Shown piece after piece: positions 16,981 to 24,618 of a stretch of 64,000 bases of DNA (position 1 is the stretch's first letter; each line of letters begins with the position of its first letter). The stretch spans positions 4,774,001-4,838,000 of the forward strand of contig NZ_CP082923.1 of the NCBI RefSeq assembly GCF_019931575.1, read 5' to 3'. The notes under the pieces were generated by a model. The model ran no database searches. It was given only the letters and a program-made list of their open reading frames with translations, and was not told where the DNA came from. A program made the position numbers and the translations under genes. The DNA is from Caulobacter segnis. Lineage in GTDB: Bacteria; Pseudomonadota; Alphaproteobacteria; Caulobacterales; Caulobacteraceae.

Positions 16981-17934
16981 ATGGCCGTCGCAGCGCGCGT
17001 CAAACCCCAGGACCTGTTCACGCCCGAGGAATGGACGAAGATCTCGGCGCGCTCGTCCTGGCGCGGCGTCCTGATGGTCGCCCACGCCTGGGCCGTGATC
17101 GTCGCCGCCGGCGCGCTGTTCGTCCTGTTCCCCAACCCGCTGACCTACGTCCTGGCCGTGATGCTGATCGGCGCGCGGCAGCTGGGCCTGGCCATCCTGA
17201 TGCACGAGGCCGCGCACGGCGGCCTGCATCCGAACCTCAAGGTCAACGACTGGCTGGGCGAGTGGCTGTGCGCCGCCCCGACCGGCGCGTCCCTGGCCAG
17301 CTACCGGCCCTACCACCTGACCCACCACAAGTTCGCCCAGCAGGCCGAGGACCCGGACCTGGTCCTGTCCGCGCCGTTCCCGACCACGCGGGCGTCGCTA
17401 CGGCGGAAGATCGTCCGCGACCTGACCGGCCAGACCTTCTTCAAGCAGCGGTTCGGGCCGCTGCTCGGCAAGCTCCGAGGCTCCTCCGGCGACCAGCCCA
17501 AGGGCGCGATCTTCGCCGGCGAAGTGGCGCGGCAAAGGCCGTTCCTGCTGTGGAACCTCGGCATCCTGGTCGTGCTGTCGGCGATGGGCCTGTGGTGGGC
17601 GTGGCTGGCCCTCTGGATCGTGCCGATGGCCACCTGGTTCCCGCTGGTCACCCGCCTGCGCAACATCGCCGAGCACGCCCTGGTGGCCAAGGACGAGCCC
17701 GATCCGTTCCGCCACGCCCGCACCACCCACGCCAACTGGCTCGAGCGCGCCCTGATCGCGCCCTACCACGTCAACTTCCACGCCGAGCACCACCTGTTCA
17801 TGCACACCCCGTGCTGGAACCTGCCGCTGGCCCACCGGCTGCTGGAGAAGAAGGGGCTGACGTCCGGCATGCTGACGGCGCCGGGCTACCTGACCGTGCT
17901 GAAGGCCGCGTCGAGCAAGCCGGCCGCCGCCTAG
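16981..17934 (+). CDS. Fatty acid desaturase family protein
   Basis: 317 residues, four or more membrane helices. All three histidine boxes of membrane di-iron desaturases/hydroxylases are present: HEAAHGG (75-81), HLTHH (112-116) and HAEHH (267-271), with RNIAEH (227-232) as the extra conserved element. It would introduce a double bond or hydroxyl into a lipid chain using O2. Substrate is uncertain: sphingolipid, fatty acid or carotenoid enzymes share these boxes. Divergent from the LprI-like gene; the desaturase start at 16981 lies 67 bases from it. Confidence 0.85.
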   Translation: MAVAARVKPQDLFTPEEWTKISARSSWRGVLMVAHAWAVIVAAGALFVLFPNPLTYVLAVMLIGARQLGLAILMHEAAHGGLHPNLKVNDWLGEWLCAAPTGASLASYRPYHLTHHKFAQQAEDPDLVLSAPFPTTRASLRRKIVRDLTGQTFFKQRFGPLLGKLRGSSGDQPKGAIFAGEVARQRPFLLWNLGILVVLSAMGLWWAWLALWIVPMATWFPLVTRLRNIAEHALVAKDEPDPFRHARTTHANWLERALIAPYHVNFHAEHHLFMHTPCWNLPLAHRLLEKKGLTSGMLTAPGYLTVLKAASSKPAAA

Positions 17935-18019
17935 TCTCGGGCGTGCTCTCTTTTGTTGGCGAGGCTGTTTTTCTGGTTCGGCTGTTCCACATCCGGACCA
18001 GACAGGCTCTAAGCGCCTC

Positions 18020-18679
18020 ATGATCGTCCAGACCCTGGAAGGCCGCCGCGCCTTCATTCGCGACAACACGCGCTTCCAGCCGACGCCGCATGCGCCGGAG
18101 CTGTCGCTGCACCTGGCCGACGAGATCACGCCGATCTGGAAGCTGACCGAGGAGGCGCTGGAGGAGATCGGCCTGCCGCCGCCCTTCTGGGCCTTCGCCT
18201 GGGCCGGCGGCCAGGCCCTGGCGCGCTACATTCTGGACAACCCCGAAATCGTCGCCGGCAAGCGGGTCATCGACTTCGCGACCGGCTCGGGCATCGTCGC
18301 CATCGCCGCGATGAAGGCGGGCGCGGCGAGCGTCCTGGCCGCCGACATCGACGTCTTCTGCGAGGCGGCCGTGAGCCTGAACGCCGAGGCCAACGGGGTC
18401 GCGGTCGGCTTCACCGATGTCAATCTGCTGGACGCGCCGCCACCGGAAGCCGACGTGCTTCTGGCCGGCGACATCTGCTACGAGAAGCCCATGGCCGAGG
18501 CGGTGATGGATTGGTTGCGCCAGGGTCGGGCCGCCGGGGCCGGCGTGCTGATCGGCGACCCGGGCCGCACCTATTTCCGCAAGGACGATCTGGTGAAACT
18601 GGCCGAGTACCAGGTCGAGACCACCCGCGAGCTCGAGGACTTCGCCGTGAAGCGGACCAGCGTCTGGACTCTGCCGTGA
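18020..18679 (+). CDS. Class I methyltransferase, EtfB lysine methyltransferase type
   Basis: 219 residues. SAM-binding motif I is VIDFATGSGIVAIAAMKAGA, followed by ADIDVFCEAA; the later GDICYEKPMAEAVMDWL and LIGDPGRTYF match the bacterial ETFbKMT/METTL20 type, which in Agrobacterium methylates lysines of electron transfer flavoprotein subunit beta. A relation to nicotinamide-methyltransferase-like proteins (COG3897) is the alternative reading. No etf genes are in the window. Stands in a run of plus-strand genes with short gaps. Confidence 0.75.
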   Translation: MIVQTLEGRRAFIRDNTRFQPTPHAPELSLHLADEITPIWKLTEEALEEIGLPPPFWAFAWAGGQALARYILDNPEIVAGKRVIDFATGSGIVAIAAMKAGAASVLAADIDVFCEAAVSLNAEANGVAVGFTDVNLLDAPPPEADVLLAGDICYEKPMAEAVMDWLRQGRAAGAGVLIGDPGRTYFRKDDLVKLAEYQVETTRELEDFAVKRTSVWTLP

Positions 18680-18689
18680 CGGCGAACTA

Positions 18690-18704
18690 GAACATTTGCG
18701 GAAC
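18690..18704. promoter_or_regulatory. LexA (SOS) box, GAAC-N7-GAAC
   Basis: GAAC (18690-18693), seven bases, GAAC (18701-18704). Read on the other strand it is GTTC-N7-GTTC, the known LexA operator of Caulobacter and other alphaproteobacteria. It lies 18 bases before the VOC gene start and just after the methyltransferase stop, where a repressor would block transcription of the VOC gene. Confidence 0.6.
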
Positions 18705-18722
18705 ATTGTTTGAGGAGCGTCC

Positions 18723-19076
18723 ATGCGCGAAGACGGCAAGATCGACTACATCGAGTGGCCCGGCGGCGATCTGCCCGCGACCAAGAGCTTCTATTCGGCC
18801 GCGTTCGGCTGGAGCTTCGTCGACTACGGTCCCGACTATGTCGCCTTCGAGGGCCAGGGTGCCGACGGCGGCTTCACCAAACCGCAGGAGGGCGCGACCG
18901 ACCGCCCGCTGGTCATCCTCTACGCCCACGACCTGGAAGCGATGCTGGATAAGGTGACTAAGGCCGGCGGCGTGATCACCGCCCCGATCTTCAGCTTCCC
19001 GGGCGGCCGCCGCTTCCACTTCACCGACCCGTCCGGCAACGAGCTGGGCGTGTGGAGCGCGACCGGCGTCGAGTAG
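18723..19076 (+). CDS. VOC (glyoxalase/bleomycin-resistance fold) family protein
   Basis: 117 residues, one VOC domain. N-terminal IDYIEWPGGDLPATKSFYSAAFGW is the usual first beta-alpha-beta unit, and the end FPGGRRFHFTDPSGNELGVW carries the conserved PSGNELG. Metal ligands typical of glyoxalase I (His/Glu) are only partly apparent, so activity is uncertain. A LexA-type box immediately upstream suggests induction by DNA damage. GAGGAG precedes the start. Confidence 0.8.
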   Translation: MREDGKIDYIEWPGGDLPATKSFYSAAFGWSFVDYGPDYVAFEGQGADGGFTKPQEGATDRPLVILYAHDLEAMLDKVTKAGGVITAPIFSFPGGRRFHFTDPSGNELGVWSATGVE

Positions 19077-19128
19077 GCGCCGAGGCCGACTCATGCGCGG
19101 ATCGGCGACCGAGTTCGAGGGGGTGAGC

Positions 19129-19665
19129 ATGCGCGTATCGAGCGTGGGCGTTTTGTGGCTGGCGATGAGCGGAGCGGCGTGGGCGGAGGATCCGCCGCCA
19201 GCGCCCGTCCCGGCCGAGGTGCGGGCGCTGGAGGGCTGCTGGCGCGGCGCCGGCGACGTCATGGGCAAGCCGGTCGAGATCGTCCTCTCGGCCAGGCCCG
19301 TCGCCCTGGGAACGATGCTGACGGTGGACGCCGACAGCCGGGCCAAGGCCGACGCCAAGGACCGCTACGCCGCGCACCTGATCTTCGGCGGTCGCGGCGC
19401 GCCACCGAAGGACGGGGCGGCCATCGGCGTCTCCGGCTTCTGGTCTGACAGCTTCGGCGGCGATTTCACCGCCGTCGGCCAGGGCGCGGCCCAGCCGGGC
19501 GGCTTCGACATCGCCTACGCCTATCCGGACGCCAGCTTTGTCAACCGCTGGCGGCGAGAGGGCGACACCCTGACCTGGACCATCGTCGCCAAGATGGGCG
19601 GGAAGGAAAATGCGTTCGCCCGCTACGAGCTGGCCCGCTCGGCCTGCCCGGCGCCGCTCGGCTAG
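19129..19665 (+). CDS. Secreted protein of unknown function
   Basis: 178 residues. A signal peptide (MRVSSVGVLWLAMSGAAWAED) supports the start at 19129, which follows GAGGGGG; an upstream ATG at 19093 is less likely. The mature part has two cysteines (LEGCWRGAGDV and the end SACPAPLG) and a beta-rich pattern like lipocalin-type DUF domains (RWRREGDTLTWTIVAKMGGKE). I do not recognise a named family. It follows the VOC gene by 52 bases and may be read with it. Confidence 0.6.
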   Translation: MRVSSVGVLWLAMSGAAWAEDPPPAPVPAEVRALEGCWRGAGDVMGKPVEIVLSARPVALGTMLTVDADSRAKADAKDRYAAHLIFGGRGAPPKDGAAIGVSGFWSDSFGGDFTAVGQGAAQPGGFDIAYAYPDASFVNRWRREGDTLTWTIVAKMGGKENAFARYELARSACPAPLG

Positions 19666-19744
19666 GCGCTCGCCCGCATCAAACCGTCACACACCGCCGC
19701 TAATGTCCGCCTCCTGACGATTGGCCCAGCTTGGGCGGGGGACG

Positions 19745-20182
19745 ATGGGCGAGAAGAGCTGCGGCGGTTGCGGCATGTGCTGCAAGCTGATGGGCGTGAC
19801 GGCGCTGGCCAAGCCGCCCCACGCCTGGTGCGGCCATTTCCGAAAGGGCGCGGGCTGCGCGATCTATGCCGATCGCCCGACCGCCTGCGCCGACTTCGCC
19901 TGCTACTGGCTGAAGAGCGAAGGCCTGGGCGAGGAATGGCGGCCGGATCGGGCGCGCTTCATCCTGCACCGCGAGGACCAGGGCCGCCGCATGGTGGTCG
20001 AGGTCGATCCGGCCAGCCCCGAGGCCTGGCGCAAGGCGCCCTACCACGCCACCCTGCGCGCCTGGGCCGCGCGCGGCGCCGCCGACGGCCTGACCCTCAA
20101 CGTGCTGGTCGGCCAGCGCGGCTTCGAGATCCGGCCCGATCGCGACATCGACCTGGGGCTCGTGCGGAGCTTCGCGGCATGA
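19745..20182 (+). CDS. YkgJ-like cysteine-cluster protein, first of a tandem pair
   Basis: 145 residues. Starts MGEKSCGGCGMCCKLMGV with the CxxCxxCC cluster, then HAWCGHFRKGAGCAIYADRP and CADFACYW, giving at least eight cysteines of the YkgJ/Fe-S-oxidoreductase-like (CxxCxxCC) type, probably a metal or Fe-S cluster site. The rest is a conserved helix-strand region (EEWRPDRARFILH). Its TGA overlaps the ATG of the next gene (ATGA), so translation is probably coupled. Function unknown. Confidence 0.8.
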   Translation: MGEKSCGGCGMCCKLMGVTALAKPPHAWCGHFRKGAGCAIYADRPTACADFACYWLKSEGLGEEWRPDRARFILHREDQGRRMVVEVDPASPEAWRKAPYHATLRAWAARGAADGLTLNVLVGQRGFEIRPDRDIDLGLVRSFAA

Positions 20183-20712
20183 CCGAGGCGATGACCATAC
20201 CGACGCCCGCGCTGAACAAGACCTGCGGGTCATGCGGCCTGTGCTGCAAGGTCCTGGCGATCGAGGCCCTGGACAAGGCCGACGGCGTCTGGTGCTCGCA
20301 CTTCAAGAAGGGCGGCGGCTGCGGCAACTACGCGCTGCGGCCGGCGGCCTGCCGCGGCTTCCACTGCCTGTGGCTGACCTCCGACAAGCTCGGCGACGAA
20401 TGGCGGCCCGACAAGGCCGGCTTCGTCATGTACTCCGACCGCGACGGCAAGCGGCTGAACGTCGTCGTCGACCCCGGCAAGCCGGCCGCGTGGCGGCGCG
20501 AGCCGTACTATTCGTATATCAAGGCCATGTCGCGCCGGGCCTTCGACGGCTACGAGCTGGTGGTCTGCGTCGGCGACCGCCGCATCGTGGTGTTCCCCAG
20601 CGAGGAGATCGACCTGGGCGTCCTGCCGCCCGACCGCAAGCTGGTCAGCGGCTATGTCGAGCGCGACGGCGGCCTAACCCCCTTCGCCATGGTGCTGGCT
20701 GACGCCGACTAG
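20179..20712 (+). CDS. YkgJ-like cysteine-cluster protein, second of a tandem pair
   Basis: 177 residues. It repeats the layout of the preceding protein: KTCGSCGLCCKVLAIEALDK, VWCSHFKKGGGCGNYALRP, CRGFHCLWL and DEWRPDKAGFVMY align with it throughout, so the pair arose by tandem duplication. It has an extra C-terminal segment of about 20 residues. The start at 20179 overlaps the previous stop; 20191 is an in-frame alternative. The stop shares CTAG with the convergent epimerase gene. Role unknown; a heterodimer of the two products is possible. Confidence 0.8.
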   Translation: MTEAMTIPTPALNKTCGSCGLCCKVLAIEALDKADGVWCSHFKKGGGCGNYALRPAACRGFHCLWLTSDKLGDEWRPDKAGFVMYSDRDGKRLNVVVDPGKPAAWRREPYYSYIKAMSRRAFDGYELVVCVGDRRIVVFPSEEIDLGVLPPDRKLVSGYVERDGGLTPFAMVLADAD

Positions 20713-21569
20713 AAGCGCGGGTGGAACGCCCTCGGGCTCCACCCGAAATCCCGGACGGCCTCGCCGGAGTCGAAGGTCAGGTCCTGGCCCATCCGCGTCC
20801 CCATGGCCGTGGTCGCGCCCGGATAGAACGGCTTGGCCAGGCGCATGACCAGGGCGAACAGCCAGGTCGGCATCGGCAGGCTGCGCGGCGTCTTGCCCAG
20901 ACCCTCGAACACCCGGTCAACCATCACCCGGTAGGTCACCGTCTCGCCGCCGACCAGGTTGTAGGCCCGGTTCCGCGTCGCCGGCGCATGGGCCGCCGCC
21001 AGCGCGCCGGCCGCCAGGTCCGCCGCGTGCACCGGCTGGCGCAGGCCCTCGCCCGCGCCCGACAGCGGCATGACGTGGAAGCGCTTCACCAGGCGGGCGA
21101 TGCGGCTGACGTTCTCGTCATGGCCTTCGTCGTAGATCAGGGTCGGACGCAGGATGGTCCACGCCACACCGTGTTCGGCGCACCAGGTCTCGACCGCCGC
21201 CTCGGCCCCGGCCAGTTCCAGCGCCACGCCCCGCTCGCCCGCGTCCGGCGAGCCGGTCTTGGTGAAGCGGCTGGTCGAGGAGAAGGCGATCAGCCGCGCC
21301 ATGCCCCGCGCTTTCAGCAGCGGCAGCACGCCCGGCAGCAGCCAGATCGGCGACAGCGAGAACACCGTCGCCGCCACGGGCAGGTGCTCGGCCAGGTCCG
21401 CGTCCCTGAGGTCGCCGCCGACCCAGCAGGCGTCCTCCGACGGCGGTCGGCGGCTGAAGGCGACCGGGTCGAGGTCCTCGGCCTTGAGCCGCTCCAGCAG
21501 GTGGCCGCCGATCAGGCTGGTCGCGCCCAGCACCAGCACCGGCGTCTTCAGGGTGTTCTCGGTGTCCAT
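20709..21569 (-). CDS. NAD(P)-binding epimerase/reductase of extended SDR type
   Basis: 286 residues. Rossmann start VLVLGATSLIGGHLLERL, then a substrate region with LIAFSSTSRF, a catalytic-area segment AEHGVAWTILRPTLIYDEGHD and QPVHAADLAAG, typical of NAD-dependent epimerase/dehydratase or NmrA-like proteins. The classic YxxxK pair is not clear (here a serine/threonine stretch and GVALELAGAE occupy that region), so it may be an atypical member such as a quinone-related or complex-I-assembly type reductase. Substrate unknown. Confidence 0.75.
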   Translation of the reverse strand: MDTENTLKTPVLVLGATSLIGGHLLERLKAEDLDPVAFSRRPPSEDACWVGGDLRDADLAEHLPVAATVFSLSPIWLLPGVLPLLKARGMARLIAFSSTSRFTKTGSPDAGERGVALELAGAEAAVETWCAEHGVAWTILRPTLIYDEGHDENVSRIARLVKRFHVMPLSGAGEGLRQPVHAADLAAGALAAAHAPATRNRAYNLVGGETVTYRVMVDRVFEGLGKTPRSLPMPTWLFALVMRLAKPFYPGATTAMGTRMGQDLTFDSGEAVRDFGWSPRAFHPRF

Positions 21570-21604
21570 TCGCTAGATATAGTCATGGTTGGCGGAGGGA
21601 GCCC

Positions 21605-21961
21605 ATGACCTACGAAGACGTGAGAGCCTTCGCGTTCAAACTGCCCGGCGTCGAGGACGGAACGTCCTACGGTCGGCCTTGCCTGAAGGCGCACGGCAAG
21701 TTCCTGACCCGCCTGTTCGAGGACGGCGAGAGCCTGGTCTGTCCCGCCGTGCCGTTCGACGAGCGCGAGATGCTGGTCGAGGCCGAGCCGGACGTCTTCC
21801 ACTTTACCGACCACTTCAAGAACTACCCCTACGTCCTGGTGCGCCTGGCCCAAGCCCATCCGGGGACGGTCGAGCGCCTGGTCACCCGGCAGTGGCGCGC
21901 CACCGCGCCGAAAAAGCTGCTGAAGGCCTGGGACGAAGCCCATCCGATGGAGGCTCCATGA
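21605..21961 (+). CDS. MmcQ/YjbR family protein
   Basis: 118 residues. The pattern MTYEDVRAFAFKLPGVEDGT, then RPCLKAHGKFLTRL, and the later FHFTDHFKNYPYVLVRL with WRATAPKKLLKAWDE is the MmcQ/YjbR family, whose small fold (CyaY-like) resembles DNA-binding proteins but whose task is unknown. It is translationally coupled to the next gene: ATG of the latter overlaps this TGA. Divergent from the epimerase gene with a 35-base gap. Confidence 0.85.
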   Translation: MTYEDVRAFAFKLPGVEDGTSYGRPCLKAHGKFLTRLFEDGESLVCPAVPFDEREMLVEAEPDVFHFTDHFKNYPYVLVRLAQAHPGTVERLVTRQWRATAPKKLLKAWDEAHPMEAP

Positions 21962-22599
21962 AGGCCTGGCGCATCCTGATCGCGATCGTCGCCGTCCTCG
22001 GCCCAGCCCTGCAGTATGGCCTGATGGTCTATGACGAGACCCTGGCCTCGGCCGCCGTGAAGTCGGTCGAGTTCTTCAGCTACTTCACCATCCTGTCCAA
22101 CATGCTGGCCGCCGCGGCCCTGATCGCGCCGCTGGTCGCGCCGTCCGGCCGCTTCGCGACCTGGGCCGAACAGAGCGGCCCGCGCGCGGCGATCGCCACC
22201 TACCTGACCATCACGGCGGTGGTCTATCACACCCTGCTGGCCAGCCAGTGGAGCCCGCAGGGCCTGCGCTTCGTCTCCAACGCCATCCTGCACACGGTCA
22301 CGCCGCTGGCCTATCTGATCGACCTAGCCCTGCGCGGCGGCCGGGGCGAGGCGCGGTGGATCGCGGCGGCGAAGGCCATGGCCTTCCCGGTCCTGTTCGG
22401 AGCCTGGACCCTTGTCCACGGGGCGCTGTCTGGCTTCTATCCGTACCCGTTCATGAATGTGGCCAGGCGCGGCTATCCCGCCGTGGTGCTGACCATGGCC
22501 GAGATGAGCCTGGCCTTCGCCGCTATCGCCCTGGTCTTCATCGCTTTCCTGCGCGTTCGAACCAAGACGTCGGGCGAACCCGCCCCTATATCCGCCTGA
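21958..22599 (+). CDS. Pr6Pr family membrane protein
   Basis: 213 residues, six hydrophobic helices. The segments FFSYFTILSNMLAAAALI, YLTITAVVYHTLLA and SNAILHTVTPLAYLIDLAL are those of the FAR-17a/AIG1-like and Pr6Pr group of six-helix proteins. Conserved polar positions (T and H within helices: YHTLL, LHTVTP) recall the AIG1/ADTRP threonine and histidine hydrolases of fatty acid esters, so a lipid-ester hydrolase role is conceivable but only inferred. Start overlaps the previous gene by four bases. Confidence 0.75.
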   Translation: MKAWRILIAIVAVLGPALQYGLMVYDETLASAAVKSVEFFSYFTILSNMLAAAALIAPLVAPSGRFATWAEQSGPRAAIATYLTITAVVYHTLLASQWSPQGLRFVSNAILHTVTPLAYLIDLALRGGRGEARWIAAAKAMAFPVLFGAWTLVHGALSGFYPYPFMNVARRGYPAVVLTMAEMSLAFAAIALVFIAFLRVRTKTSGEPAPISA

Positions 22600-22619
22600 C
22601 CGCCCTTTCGGAGTTGTCC

Positions 22620-23459
22620 ATGTCCAAGCTCGTTCCCGCCGTCCGCTCGGGCGACGTCCTGATCCCCGCCTTGGGCTTCGGCACCTGGCAGCTGGAGAAT
22701 GGCGCGGCCGTGCCGCTGGTCGAGAAGGCGCTGGAGGTCGGCTATCGCCACATCGACACCGCCCAGATCTACGGCAACGAGCGCGACGTCGGCGCGGGCG
22801 TCAAGAACAGCGGGATCAAGCGCGACGAGATCTTCCTGACCACCAAGGTCTGGATCGACAAGTTCGCCGACGGCGACCTGCAGCGTTCCGCCGAGAAGAG
22901 CCTGGAGCGCCTGGGCGTCGACCATGTCGACCTCCTGCTGCTGCACTGGCCGAAGCCCGAGGTGCCGTTGGCTGAAACCCTGAAGGCGCTGAACGAGGTC
23001 CGCTCGCGTGGCTGGACCCGCGCCATCGGCCTGTCGAACTTCCCCTCGGCCCTGCTGGAGGAGGCCACGAAACTGTCGGAGGCCCCGATCGCCACCGACC
23101 AGGTCGAGTACCACCCCTACCTGTCGCAGAGGACCCTGATCGCTAAGGCCCACGCCCTGGGGACCTCGATCACCGCCTGGTCGCCCCTAGCCCAGGGCAA
23201 GGTGGCCACGGACCCGACCCTGGTCGAGATCGGCCGCGCCCACGGCAAGACCCCCGGCCAGGTCACCCTGCGCTGGATCATCCAGCAGGGCGTCATCGCC
23301 ATCCCGCGCACCAGCAATCCCAAGCGCGTCGAGGAGAACTTCGACATTCTCGACTTCACCCTGTCGGATGACGAGATGACCCGCATCCACGGCCTGGCCC
23401 GTCCGGACGGGCGGCTAGGGAACTGGCTGGACAAGGCCTACGCCTGGGACTCCGAATAG
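22620..23459 (+). CDS. Aldo/keto reductase
   Basis: 279 residues, a TIM barrel NADPH-dependent oxidoreductase of the DkgA/DkgB type. Catalytic residues are all there: D46 and Y51 (DTAQIYGNE), K76 (LTTKVW) and H109 (LLLHWP). The cofactor site is IPRTSNPKRVEENFDI near the end. It would reduce aldehydes such as methylglyoxal or 2,5-diketo-gluconate; exact substrate is open. Starts 20 bases after the Pr6Pr gene and probably belongs to its transcription unit. Confidence 0.92.
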   Translation: MSKLVPAVRSGDVLIPALGFGTWQLENGAAVPLVEKALEVGYRHIDTAQIYGNERDVGAGVKNSGIKRDEIFLTTKVWIDKFADGDLQRSAEKSLERLGVDHVDLLLLHWPKPEVPLAETLKALNEVRSRGWTRAIGLSNFPSALLEEATKLSEAPIATDQVEYHPYLSQRTLIAKAHALGTSITAWSPLAQGKVATDPTLVEIGRAHGKTPGQVTLRWIIQQGVIAIPRTSNPKRVEENFDILDFTLSDDEMTRIHGLARPDGRLGNWLDKAYAWDSE

Positions 23460-23482
23460 CGCTCAACTTGCCACCCTCGCTC

Positions 23483-23523
23483 GCCCGCTCCACAATCTTC
23501 GATTGACGGGACTCGGAGCGGGC
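23483..23523 (+). promoter_or_regulatory. Leader hairpin covering the ribosome site of the DUF6624 gene
   Basis: GCCCGCTCC (23483-23491) pairs with GGAGCGGGC (23515-23523), and an inner CAATC-TTC-GATTG (23493-23505) pairs within the loop. The 3' arm holds the only GGAG before the ATG at 23526. As RNA the fold would cover the ribosome site. It also lies 24 bases after the aldo/keto reductase stop, but without a T run. Confidence 0.4.
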
Positions 23524-23525
23524 GG

Positions 23526-24497
23526 ATGGCGATGCTGAAGGTGGGGGCGCTGGTCGCGGCCTTGGCGATGGCGCCCCTCACCATGCCTGCCGAGCTTCCG
23601 CTGGACGCCCTGCTGAAGGATCCGGCGGCGGCCCGGGTCTTCGACTACTGGCGCCTGCGCGAAGGCCGTCCGCCCGAGGCGATCGAACCCGTCCGCGCAT
23701 CGGTCTACGCGGCCATGAAGCTGCGGAACATCGAAGAGCCCGAACGCTGCTTCAGCGACGCCGAGATCGAGATCCATGTGGGCCTGAAGGGCGTACAGAC
23801 CGCCGCGTCCGCCCGCCAGTGGCGCGAGGACCGCGACGCCGCCGCCGGGGCTGTCCGACGCTTCGACCAGGCGATCGCCGCGCTGATGAACGGCGACTCC
23901 AGCGGCGAGGCGACGCTGGACGGCTTCATCCGCCCCTATGTCGCCCGCGCCAGGGCCGCCAGGACCGCACGGGGTCGCGAGTTGGCGCTGCGCGCCGCTC
24001 GAGACCAGGCCATCCGCCGGGGCTTCGAGAACGAGGCCCTGCTCGGCCCCCTCACCCCCTCAGCCCACGGCCAGGCCAACTGGCGGCTGTGGAACCGCGT
24101 CTGCCGGATCGACGCCGACAACGTGGCCTGGATCAAGCGCGAGGTGCGCGACCACGGCTGGTTCGAGATCTCGCGCTATGGGCGGGAGGCGGAAAAGGAC
24201 GCCTGGATGCTGGCCCAGCACGCCGATGACGACATCCCTTTCCAGACCGAGGTCCTAGCCCGACTGGACAAGCTGCGCGCCCGGGGCGAGACCGATCCGA
24301 AGAGCTACGCCTATCTCTACGATCGGGTCGCGATCAACACCGGTCGCCCGCAACGCTATGGCACCCAGGGCGGCTGCCGGGATGGCCAGCGCTACACGTT
24401 TCCGCTCGAGGATCCCGCCAAGGTCGATCAGCTGCGGGCCGAAGTCGGGATGGCCTCCCTGGCCGAATACAATGCGCTGTTCACCTGCCGCCGCTGA
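23526..24497 (+). CDS. Secreted DUF6624 domain protein
   Basis: 323 residues. The N-terminus MAMLKVGALVAALAMAPLTMPAEL looks like a weak signal peptide. The C-terminal half (about 205-305) matches DUF6624: HGWFEISRYGREAEKDAWML, AQHADDDIPFQ, DPKSYAYLYDRVAINTGRPQ and RYGTQGG in the family order. The N-terminal half (25-190) is helical with no recognised domain. DUF6624 proteins have no known function. A hairpin masks the ribosome site. A second in-frame ATG (23532) is possible. Confidence 0.7.
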   Translation: MAMLKVGALVAALAMAPLTMPAELPLDALLKDPAAARVFDYWRLREGRPPEAIEPVRASVYAAMKLRNIEEPERCFSDAEIEIHVGLKGVQTAASARQWREDRDAAAGAVRRFDQAIAALMNGDSSGEATLDGFIRPYVARARAARTARGRELALRAARDQAIRRGFENEALLGPLTPSAHGQANWRLWNRVCRIDADNVAWIKREVRDHGWFEISRYGREAEKDAWMLAQHADDDIPFQTEVLARLDKLRARGETDPKSYAYLYDRVAINTGRPQRYGTQGGCRDGQRYTFPLEDPAKVDQLRAEVGMASLAEYNALFTCRR

Positions 24498-24618
24498 TCA
24501 CGTCAGACAAACTCCATCCGTTTTCAGACGAAGCCGGTTTCATCCGGCCCTGAAAGCGCCTAGGTAAGCCTCAACCTGAGCATAACTTTCCAGGCTCACG
24601 AGGATTAGGACAGGGACG

